From: Chaetorhynchus papuensis
Lineage: Eukaryota; Chordata; Aves; Passeriformes; Rhipiduridae
Direction of reading: 5' to 3'
DNA: 64,000 nucleotides
Assembly (NCBI GenBank): GCA_013396525.1
Contig: VWYX01001125.1
Location: forward strand, 70,989 to 134,988
Under the pieces are notes generated by a model. It was not told the DNA's origin, did not search any database, and was given only the letters and a program-made list of their open reading frames with translations. Shown here in pieces: positions 12,901 through 24,900 of the stretch. Within the stretch, counting starts at the first letter, position 1. Each line of letters begins with the position of its first letter. Both the position numbers and the translations under genes were made by a program.

Positions 12901-15900
12901 TCTGGAGAAAGCCTTGAGTGTTTAGAATCCCAGAAAAACAAGGCTGGAGGGGGCTTCTAGGAGGCTCTTCTGCATTAAAGTTTAACTCTAAAAACACAGC
13001 TTCCACAGAAGTTATTACAGCTTGTTTATTAAAATGTGTTTACTTTCAGCAGGAGCTTAACTTTGCCACAGTCGAGTTACATTGAACATTCTAGGGAGGC
13101 AATCATGGTTTTGGATCACCATGCAAAAGTAATCATGATCAAGCAAGCCCCTTTTGTCTTCTACACACCTCTCCTTGCCTCTGCACGCAGGTCGGGGCAT
13201 CAAGACTGCTCTGAGGAGTCCCCCTTTTAGGGGAGATACTGGAGAGACACAGTTGGGTCCTGCCGAACACCAGAGGAGCAGTACTAAATCCTGTACTATC
13301 AGCTCAGAAATTACCTGGTATTTCTGACTCACAGTGATATTTAGTGGACAACCAGGCTGGCCTGAGCCCATGAGCCCCACTGCAGTCAGCAGGGCCTGCT
13401 CAATGCAAGAAGCCCAAGGCTCAGCCTGACAGGAACTGGAGCTCCGCGTCTGCTGCCCCCTCTGACCTGGGTGCCAGGGACATCAGCCCCACTCCTGGAG
13501 TAACAACCAGCATCTTGGAGCTCTAGGCACTGTCACCAAGATACACCTGACCCAGCTGATGCCAGCCTTGGCTGGCAACTTAGTAATACTTCAGTAATTA
13601 ATTACTAATAGCAGGCGGGTGAAAGAGGGGGCTTGCTTTGTTTTAAGGTCCAATTACCCAAGGACTTGGAGAGAAATCCAGGAACAGCAAGTGAAAACTG
13701 AGGAAACTCTCTTTTGCTAATTGTGGGGTTGTTTCCAAGACTGCCTTTTCCAACCATGTGATCACACTGTACAATGGACATTTTGGGTGTGCAAAAGAGT
13801 AGTGATATTGTTATGCCTCCGTGAAAGCTGGCTGCTTCTGTTCAGCCACTCGTTTTCATCCTTTTTCACAAAAACATGGATGAGCTACAGATAAATTGCT
13901 CATGAAAGAAAGGGATTTTATTCCTACAGCATTGCTTCCTTATGGCACTCCTATATTCAAGAAAAGGGAAGATCTGAGGAACTAAAGGCTGGTCAGCCTG
14001 ACCTTGATCCCTGGGAAGATGATGGAGCACATAATCCTGGGAACCACTTCTAAACACACAAAGGACGAGACACGTAGATTTATGGAGGGGAAATCCCGCT
14101 GACCCTGCCTGACAGCCATGGATGACAAGGGGGACTTGCTGGGTGAGGGGAGAGCAGCAGACATTGTTTGTGTTGACTTTAGCCAGGCTTCTGGATTCCT
14201 CTCAAACATCCTCAGGGACAAACAGAGGAAGAACAGCTGAGATAAGCGGACAGCAGAATGGCCTGATAACCAGCTGAAGCACTGTGCTCCAAGCCCAGCT
14301 GGGCGCCAGTCACTAGAGCCTTACCCCAGGGGTCAGCACTGCTTAGTGTCTTTTTTAATGAACTGGATGACGGGGAGAGAGCAGCCCCAGCAAGTTCACA
14401 GCCCATACAAAACCAGGGAAGGTGGCTGATGCTCTGGAGGGCTGTGCTGCCATACAGAGGGACATGGACAGGCTGGAAAAATGTGCAGGCAGCAAACTCA
14501 TTAATATCCACAAAGGGAAATGAAAAAGCCCTGCACTTGGGAAGGAATAACTCCACGTATCAGCATGGGGCTGAGCAGCTGGAAAGCAGCTTGGCTGAGA
14601 AAGACCTGTTGACCCTGATGGACACACCAAGCTGAAGTCAACAATGCACCCCTGTGGCATGGAGCACCAACAGCATCCTGGGCTACATCAGGAGAAATGC
14701 TGCCAGCAGGGAGAGGAAGATGATCCTTCTCTGCTCACGTCGGGAGCGCTTGGTCCAGTTCTGGGCTCCGCGATACAAGGAACATACAGACTTCTTGGAG
14801 GAAGTCCAGTGAAAGCCCACAAGGAAGATTTAAGGGATGGCAGCATCTGACATACAGAGAGGCTGAGAGAGCTGTGACTGTTCAGCCTGGAGAAGATTCA
14901 GGGGGATCTTAGCAATGTGCATAAATACCTGATGGGAGATGACAGAGAAGGTGCAGCCAGACTCTTCTGAGTGGTGTCCATTGAAAGGACAAGAGGAACC
15001 ACAAAATTTTAAATACAGAAATCCCATTTAAATTTAAGAATGCTTTTTGACTGTGAGAGTGCTTAAACAACAAAGTAGACTCCATCCTTGGAGGTACTCA
15101 AGACCCAACAGGACAAGGTCCTAAGCATTCTGCTCTAGCTGACCCAGCTCTGAGCAGAAGGCTGGGGACTAGATAACCTCCACAGGTACTTGCCAAACTC
15201 AACAGTTCTGCTATTCTCCTGTCTTTTAACTTTGCATTCACTCAGTGACTGTAATCAACAGTCTTCCCTCTGTCCTACACTGCTGTCTGAGCAGTGTCCA
15301 GGCAACAGCAATAGCCACAGCGACTTCCCTCTAGAACCATGTGGCATCTCCTGCTTTTCCTTCTCAGAAGGAACCTTGCAGCCACTCTGGGTGTAGGGGT
15401 TGGCTCTTTTTTCACTCGGGAAGTAAAGAATAAGTTCATTGGTGTTGGGTAGTTTTTTCTTAAACAGGAAAGCTCTGTAGAGTTTCCTGCTGATGACCAT
15501 GCTCTGAAACACCCAATTATTTAACAGTTTCCTTCACTTTCCCATGTGTTAGCAGCTTAGTAATGCCAGAATTTTTCTTACCAGAAGCCCTACAGCTCTT
15601 ATCCATATTTTATATTTCACCTGTGTGTTTATCCCCTCTGCCTTATTAAAAACAGGGTCATTCTTACTTGGAATATATTCAGGAGTATGAAAATCCAGCA
15701 CACTCTAGTGAGCTAGCTTATTTCAGCACAGATTTCTGTCCTTAGAAGGATGGGAAATGTCCAGTGACAATTAATTTCTACTTCTCCCATATCATAACAG
15801 AGAGAACTACTTGTTTTTTCAAATAAAATCCACAGAATTTTAGACTTTTTCCTTTTCCTAAATAGATACAGGTTATTAAAAAAAAACCAAACAACAATAA

Positions 15901-18900
15901 TGTAGGACTTACGTATGATCCATAGTTCACTGCTAGGGTCTGCAAAGCCCATGGAAGGCCTAGGCCAATTAAAATATCAAAAACATTGCTTCCAATGGAG
16001 TTGGACACGGCCATATCCCCCATACCTGCAGGAATGGAAACCACATGCACTCAGGCACATGTCAGAAAAGTCTTGTAGCTTTAATCTGAGCTTATCCAGG
16101 CAATTTTCACCAAAGGCCAAGACTTATGGAAGATGCCCCTCACTCCCTCCATTCCCCTTGCCCCCCCATCATACAAGGCCAGCAGGCTTAGAGGGGCGTA
16201 ATCCACCTGCCAGGATAATCTGAGAATTCCCCTGCACTGATCCTCTGTGCTGAGGGTTCCTGCTGTGCTGGCTGTGACCTGCCAGCCCTCTGGTGCCGTG
16301 TTCAGGGGGGCTTTTGATGCTTTACTGTGACCATGACACATGAGCTTCTGTACTGGACTGATTGCAAAAGACGTCTGTTCAGCAGCTGCTTATTTCAGTG
16401 AGGAGCCACTGGTTTTGCTCCCCAAAGTAGCACCGACTACTTGCTTTTCCTCCTAAAACACCTGTTGCTGGGGCCACAAGTATGGGGGAGCTGCTTTCCT
16501 TAAAAACAGTAATATCTTCCAGGCCTTATGACTGTGGAAAAAAGCTGGAAAGGGACCTGAAAAATTCTTATGCCATTAAATAGTTCCATATCACTGAGAT
16601 TCAAATTAAGAAAATTACTATGATTATTGGGGAAGGCCAGAAACTGTTCCACACTGCTGTTAAGAACCTATCAACTGCTTTGCAATAGCAGCACAATTTA
16701 TCTCCTCCTTTGTTCTTGTTTTAAATTCCAGGCTCGTGGGAAGGGCTCTGTATATTCTCACGTTCAGGAAAGATCTGTGCTACCTGAAGAGGGGGAGAAT
16801 GTAAGGACACACCTGCACAGCAGGATGCCATCCCTGAGATGACCTACCTTGCCTGGCCACGATAAGGCTTGCCATGCAGTCTGGCACGCTGGTTCCTGCT
16901 GCCAAGAAAGTGATGCCCATGATCACGTCTGGAATTCCCAGCGTGTACCCAATGATTGTCACCTAAGGAGAGGAAATAAATGTCAAGCTGTTTACAAGAA
17001 TGAAGATCCAAGACCAGCTTGGCCCAAATCTGCAAGATGCTGTAAGACAGAGGCTATCTCAGTGCAAACTCACACTTCCCTTAAACAGAGGCAGTGACAG
17101 GTATATTCATCAACTGGCGGAGGATAGCACTCACCTGCTGTGTACCCCCTTAGGCTAGTTGCTCCATACATTTCATCCACAGTTTTCCTGATACTAACCT
17201 GGAAAAGAGACTGTATGGTGGCCCACTACCCTGGGTAACTGTCTCCTGATCTTGGATGAAGTTTGCAAACATTATTATACACAAATACTAGCTAAGCAGA
17301 CACAAAACTACCCTATGGTTCTAGTTCTGCAGAAATTTGACTGAATGCCATGCTACTGCTCATGCTGAGTTCAAAGTGTTATCATTCACAACTCCATGTC
17401 TCTCAAGCTTGCTTGCTCCAAGAGAATGTAAACTTATTGTGGCCAGATTGTCACTCAGCACCCCTCGCACTACCGTGCAGGACTGGGAGACGTTCCACTG
17501 CTGCAGCTGTAATTGTTTCCCAAGGTAAAGAATCTGGACTAAATGCCAACCCAAAATCAAGTTCAAAAGCCATGGCTACTGGCCCCTAATTTTCTTCTCT
17601 GAGTGTGGACATGTTCAATAGAAATGGAAGCAAACCTAGGGTTTCTCATCTGAAAATTCAGGTGTGTAGAACTTCCTACACATATCTCTAGACTGACAAA
17701 CCCCCTCCTGTTGTGCTTCTCCCAGGCAGTGGTTTCTGGGTTAGCTGGTACATACCATCCACACCATCATGTAAGAAAAAGCTGCAATCCACAGGGTAGA
17801 AGAAGCAAAGGTGACCATGAACCATTTTTCCAAGTGGGGTTTGTTACAGTTGGGCACTGTGAAGTACAGGACAAAACTCAGGGGCCATGTGAAGACCCAC
17901 TTCAACATTTCTATCTTGCCAGCTGCCAAATAACAAAACAAAGGGAAACAATCACAAGTCAAGTCCGCTGTATTTCAGAATGTTATTGTTTTGTCAGCAT
18001 GTGCAAGCAAGATGCCAGGGGCACCTCAGCCTAACTGTTATACCAACATGTCACTCCGTGTTCAGAAGATCATGGTGTGACAGCACATAGGAGGGCAGAG
18101 ACAGGCACAGGGGTATGAAGGGCATCCCTGAGAGTTTAAGTAACGGGTCAGAGCACACACGCTCCCCTCTCCCCTGGTCAAGTTCTTACACATACCACAT
18201 AAAATGCAAGTTCAAGAAAGAGATCTGATCCACCTTCAATTACCTAACGGGAGGGTACAGAAAAGATGGGGGCAGGCCCTTGACAAGGGAATTACAAAAT
18301 TCCCTGCACAAGGGAATTACAAAAGCCGACGGACTCAACTTCTAGTAAGGGAAATTCAGAATAGATGCTACACTAAGTTGTGCATTTTCTCTTTTTTTCC
18401 TACTGTGAGGGTGGTCAAACATTGGAACAGGTGTCCAAAAGTCTCTGGGATGTCCATCCTTAAGGGTAATCAAAACTGAACTGGACACAGGCTTGGAGGA
18501 CCTGCTCTGAGCAGGGGCTGGAACCAGAGATCTCCAGAGGTCCATGCCAGACTTTCATATACTATAATAGTCCATAGGACAGCTAAACTATTCTCTTTAA
18601 GGCTCAGGTCTTTTCCTTACTCAAACTACAGAAATGCTGTTTGAGTGAGATCTGAGCAGGAGTTCCCAAAATTGTATCTTGCCTGTAAAGGGCAGGACCA
18701 GTCCTTACAGTATTCCAGCTCATCTGCAACACAGCAGATCTTGCCAGCTATGGCAACTGTGACTCAAAGGTAGGACAGGGATACGTTATGATCACTGCAG
18801 GACCAGAGCCCTCACGTGGTAAGAGGGACTAGGCTAAAAGGAGATCTCAACCCCGCAGGGGCAGTGCTCAGCAGCCTCAGCCACGAGTCAGGCAGCTGCT

Positions 18901-21900
18901 CTGACTTTCTCAGCCCTCCATACAGAGCAAGAAGCACTGTGGCAGTACCTAGTGAACAGCAGGAAAGCAGAGGCACACAGGACCGCCCTGTGCCTCTGCC
19001 CACATCAGCATCACCAGTGCCTTGCCCACACTAGCACTGCACTTTCCAACCGAGGTAAGAGCACACCTCACCTCCCAGCAAAGGCATGTTCTAGCCGTGG
19101 ACACATCTGACCTGCACTCAGGCTCCTTGCCAGCAGCCCAGACATCCTCAGCATCCTCCACAGTGAGCAGAGATCCATCTCTCCAGAGGGTGAGCCATGT
19201 TTTGGGGGCAGAACCCACCCTGTGGAGACTGCCGTGTCTCCCCTCTGATTGCAACAGCAGCACAGGGCCAACCCAGGAGCCTGCACCCTGAGAGCTTCCT
19301 GCCTCCCAGTTCCCCATCTCTTTTACACGTGAACAGGAGCCTCACTTCAAAGTGAAAGCTGATGGAAGCTCTCAGAGACACTTCTATCTCTCCATGCGTC
19401 TGCAATGCTTTCTAGCATATCCAAACAAACACCACACAAACCCAGGAGCTTCTTACTGGGTAGGTCAAAAGGTGTATATGGCCCTTCATGGTCATCATCA
19501 TCATCATCTTCTTCCTCTTCCTCGTCGTTTTCATTGTTCTCGTTGTCCTCGTTCTCGTTCTCGTTCCCGGCCTCGGCCACGTCCTCGTCCCGCCGTGTGC
19601 CGTTCACGCCCCGCTCGGCAGAGTTGCTGGGGCCTGTTCCGTTCTCCACCACGTGCTTGATGGGTATTTTGATTGCTACTTCTGACTCACCGTTGGTGTA
19701 AGTCCTGCTGTTGATCAGCCTCTGTCTCTGTAAATAAAGGCAAAGTCTCGTTGAAAGGTAAATTTTTTTCAAATTTGATTTTTTTTAAGTGAAAGGGAAG
19801 AAGAGAGAAAGAGAGGTGTGTAGAATTCTTTAAAAATTTGTCCTTAAAAGCAAAAGGAATTATTTTCATCGGGTACAACACGATGCTTGCTTGCAGACCA
19901 CTACATAAATCTCACGTGGACAACTTTTACAAGAGAAGGTCCAGTGGCTGTGGAATTGACTCCAGGAGTACTCCAGGACCAGTGACATACTAAGTGCAGT
20001 CTCAGGGCAGTACCATATTATTAACCAGATCCATGCAGGGGGCACCCCCTGTGAGCAACAGCTACATGGAACATAACTGCGTAATACCCTCTGATAAAAT
20101 CTCCATGGGGACAGAGAGCAAGGGATGATTTAGTGAAGTCAATGTCAGAAGGATAAAATCTGGGAGAGCGCTATCAGGGGTCCAGAAGAAAACACCAGAG
20201 GTGCATTTCAAGCCAAACACAGCTACGGGAAAAGGCAAATTCTAAAGGAGAAGGGCAGGTGGGGGGGATAAAAGACACACCTCATTGATTAACATGCGGC
20301 TGGCCATGGAGAGACGTGTTTTGGGAGGGAAATGGCTGGTTATCATGATCCGGAGCCCAGCCTCGGAAAATGAAAGCTGGTGTGGGTAGGCAGAGAGCAG
20401 CTCATCAACCATGATCACTGAGGCTTTACGGTGGAAATTTCCTGCAGCCAAGGAACAAAAACAAATTGAGGTCTTCTTGCAGCAGTCTCTCCCTCTGCTC
20501 TATGTGGCTCTCAGAAGAATAAACTCATGGGTTCCAGAAGTTCTTTGTATGAGCCATTCCTTCAGCTACACCATTCAAAATAAGGCTCATCTGTCCTTAA
20601 TTTCTGCCTTCTACACACCTTAGATTCCTGTTTTTAAATAAATTGTCAGCATGGTATAACCACTCATGCTCCTTACAGAGAACTAAATCTGCTCTGCACA
20701 GTTTACCACAGGCCTGCACCAGGCAGACCACTGCTTCAGCAGCAGCTATCCCACTAAGGCAACTGCTTCCAGTTGTAACCTGCACTTCTGTGAGGATATT
20801 GCCCTCATCCACCACTAACTGTGTTCCTGCAAGGCACCAACATGAACGAAAAGAAGGTTCCTGCACCCTGGGCTTGCAGCTCATGGCTGGGAACTGCCAC
20901 CAAACCCAGCAGCAGGTGCACGTGCCAGAGCAATCCACAGCGCGGGAGCAAAGGGACAGGGAGACACAGGCAGGTCCCAGAACCGTGCTCCTCCTGAGGC
21001 ACAGTGCCAATGCCCATTGCCTCTGGGGTTCACCCTTCCTGCACCTGGGTGACACCTTGGGCTGTGAATCCTGTGCTAGGACTGGGACTTGGCAGCAGGG
21101 AATCTCGAGGCCTTACCCAACACACTTCTGCACTGGTTTATTAAAACCAGTGTTTAACACTGGTAAATGTTTTGTGGCACTACCATTTTTAACCATCACT
21201 GTCAGTCTTACAGAAGACTATCTCCTTGGCCTTCATGTCACTTTTTTTTCTCCTACCAAGGCTTCCATGCATTGGGGTAGATAAGTGAACTCCTCTGTAT
21301 TAAAAAAAAACCCAAACAAACAACAAAAACCAACCAGCTTTTCCTTGTGAGTTTTTCCACACTGGCACTTGTTGAATGGCACCTCGAAGAACTGCCCCAA
21401 ACACAGAAACCTTTCAGTTTCAGACTTTCTGGTCCTCTGTTAAAAAAAGGCCTCAGAAAAGGCCTCAGAAGACAAACAGTGTCTGAAACCCCCAGGCACC
21501 CCATTGCAACAGGTGCTGTTGGTGGCCCTGTGACCCTGGCTGGGACACAAAGCAGAGCCACTTGCCTTTCCGGGCCTCTCGTGGCCCAGTGCCAAGGAAA
21601 TACAGGAACAATCTGCAAGAAGATGAAGCAATCCTTTCGTCTTCCTTTCTCAGTCAGTGTGCGTAACCACAAGTGTCCAAGTCAAAAAGTTACCAGCAGA
21701 GCATGCAAAAACACATTGTGGGGACGTTTAAACCAAATCCCACAATCAGAACTAACCCTGAGGCCACTGGGTAAAGTTGGATGTGCAAGGCCTGAGTTTG
21801 TGCTCACTGAGTTTACCCAGAGGCCACTGGGTAAAGTTGGATGTGCAAGGCCTGAGTTTGTGCTCACTGAGTTTACCCAGTCCAGCTTTCCTGGTACAGA

Positions 21901-24900
21901 ACTGCCAGCACACTTCTGCTGTGCAGAGCTCCAGGCGACATGGAAAAGCTGGGCATGGTAAAGACAGCATGTGCAGTAAGAGCACAGTTCCCAGACCCAC
22001 ACAGGGTCCCCACCCTCCCTTCCCTGGGGGTAAAAAGTGTACACTGGTCTAAGCAGGGCCTTTTTTCTTGCTCAGTTGATGTCCCTTTGGAGTGGAGTTA
22101 CATTTAAATGGAGAAGATGCAAATGGGCAACTTCGGTTCAGAGTAACAGTGCCCACAGCAGGACTTAAAATGGCTGTAACAGGCTAGGTAACCAGCCCCT
22201 GGGCTTGAAGGAGTCCTTACAGCCAAGCACTTGTCCAGCAGCAGGAATCAGCCACAGGAGGCCTCAGCCACCTCCAGCGGCACAGGATGTGGTGGCTGGG
22301 ATCACCACGCTGTGCTCCTCATCTGGGAGGGGGGGTTCTAAAAGGGCCACCCTGCCCCACTCCTGTTTCGTGGCTTACAAGACAGCAGCAGCTCCCACGT
22401 GTGAGCAGGGACAGAACACCCAGAATGATGCAAGCGAGAGGGTGACTTACTGGAACAGTTACCTTTCTTTAGTAACACCACTGTGGCATCGCAGTTGCTG
22501 TTGTCGTCCATTTCCGTGTTACTTGCTAAACCATTCACCATATTTGCGGAGTTCTTTGTCTTCCTCTCAAAGCAGTGATGTATGGTTGAGTTGTACCTGA
22601 ACAAATGAAACAAACTCAGGATGTACCTTTACTTCTTGACAGTCTTCCTTTCCCAAACTGGTATCCTGTGCAATACAGCTACGGGAGGGAAGAAAACTCC
22701 TCTGGTTTTAAGGAGCATCCCAGAGCTCCAGCTAAATTGTACACCACACAATCTCTCTGTACCCAGAAGGCTATGAAAGATAGAAGCCATGGATCTTGAA
22801 TGACATACATGCTTATGTGTTAGGTGTGATGAATATTCTGTATCATGAGTCATCTTTGCTTGTCATCATCCAAGTATATTTTTTTTAATCACATAATCAC
22901 ACTTGAGTATCAGCATTATTTTACTGGGAGGACTCACCACAGAAACACTATGCTCAATTCATTTCATCTTTGGCAGGGGTGGGGAATAATCCTTGTTTCT
23001 TGAAGCATCCAGGAGCTGACACAAATATGAGCCAAGGCTTTCCCCATGACACTAAAACTCAAGGGCAGACCCCTATAAACACCAGGCCAAGGTCCCTAAC
23101 TAGGGTGACAACCTTTCAAGGTGTATCCAAACAGGTCTGAAAAGCCTGTCCACACCACAATGTTGTTTTCAGGAAAACAAACAAACAAACAAACAAACGG
23201 CACATATTACAGCTGTCTTGCTGGTCAGTTAATTGTTGCAAGGGTGAAGCTACCCTCCATGTCAAAATTTCTAATTATTAGATGAATTCTGACTTGTGTT
23301 CCCTTCAGCCAGCCTGAGTGTTTTGCTGTTCTCACTGAGAATTGCTCTCACAATATTTACTCTATTCATCATTTCAAAACAAATCTCTAGTCTTACTTGT
23401 GGAGACAAGACCACTGGTGTGCTTGGCAGCTGGTAGGTTTTGTTGAATGTTCCAGTTTAAATCTGGGTTTCCTTTCCACTGGCTTTTGAAAACAAGACAG
23501 GAGGAGGGGAAACAAACAGCAGAACAGACTAGTTTTGCTAGCAAGAACTTGTGTGAAAGAAGTCACACAGGCCAGATGCTCAGAAAATCACTGCTGACTG
23601 TGCTCAAGTTTTATCACAGGTCTCCAGGCAAGCAAGAACTGCTGCAGAGCTTTGCATCCGTAAAAAGCAGACTGGAATCTCACTCCTGCTTATTTCTGAG
23701 TAGGGATGCTAAAGTGAAGTCAGAAGAGATTGTTTTGGTGGGACTTGAGGATGGATCCAGATTTGCTGCATTAGCCTTGGTCACTTCACACAGGGTGAGA
23801 TCCATAAAGCACAGATTCACGGGATAGTTTAGGTTGGAAAAAACCTCCACAGTCTTCAAGTCCAATGTTAATTCAGCACTGCCAAGCCCACCACTAAACC
23901 GTGTCCCTAAGCTCCATATTTACACACCTTTTAAATCCCTTCAGTGATTCCACCACTGGCCTGGGCAGCCTGTTCCTGCGTCTGACAACCCTTTTGGTGA
24001 AGAAAGTTTCCCTAATAACCAAGCTAAACCACCCCTGCCAAAACTGGAGGCTGTTTCTTCTTCTTGTTGTGAGGGCTCGGTGAGGCAAGGGGAGCAGGGA
24101 GCCTTAGGATTTAAATGAGTTGAGGGCACATTTGACTTACTTCATTATAAAGATGTAGATGACATACATCAGCACTAAGACTAAGGACTCCCACCTGGAA
24201 ACAAGAGCAACACACAAACACATCAGAGCAGGGCACGGCATAAGCTGCCCCTGTTCAGCCATTCCCCCATCTGCCATGCCCCAAGTGTGCAGAAAGGCTT
24301 GACCTCCCTGGGCTGCCTTAACATTCCTCTGTAAAAAAGGGATGCATAAAGAAATGGCTCACACATCCATGCACGATGCCTTCTTTGTTTTCTCGACTTC
24401 TGTGATTTTACTTGGCCAAACTGACCTGTCAGCTAAGAACAAGTGACAAAACCCGGGAGTTCAGTGCACAAATCGCACACCCAAGGACCACCAGCGCTTC
24501 TATGAGGACAATAAATGTGGGATGTGGCCAAGGGAGGGGAGCAGTCACCCCGCTCTGCCTGCAGGGGTGTAAAGCAGGGTGCTGGGCTTTGTGAAGCCGA
24601 TCATGCTGAGACAGCCTGGGCAAGGGGCAGCTGCTCTGTCGCTACTGCTGCTGCACGAGCACTGAGAATGCAGCAGGCAGCAGTTCAAACTGCTGATTAG
24701 ACACTGATAGGTTTTTCCCTCTGTGTCAAACTAATGAAGTAGTAAAATTTGTATGAAAACAAATTACAATATGACTTTCAGAGTTTGTTTCTAGGTAATC
24801 TCTTTCATTGACCAAAATGCTGTATTCTGCACAGTTCCCTATGGCAAACTGCTAGTCCTTGTGGAAATCATCCATTATCAAACTACTGTATGCTAAAACT

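Larger units (their letters stand above)
7955..15912 (-). other. SLC24A3 intron (8.0 kb)
   Basis: Long intron between the alpha-2 exon and the penultimate exon. It holds the 1.3-kb CR1 remnant at 13957-15222 and a possible MIR piece near 12458-12520. The rest is unannotated intronic sequence in which no exon was recognised. Confidence 0.9.
22597..24140 (-). other. SLC24A3 intron
   Basis: A 1.5-kb intron that contains an (AAAC)n run at 23173-23199 and a CR1 fragment at 23811-24075. No other element recognised. Confidence 0.9.

Noticed and set aside
20643..21284. 213-codon plus-strand open frame
   Set aside because: No family resemblance, opposite strand to the gene, with an overlapping open frame on the other strand; most likely chance.
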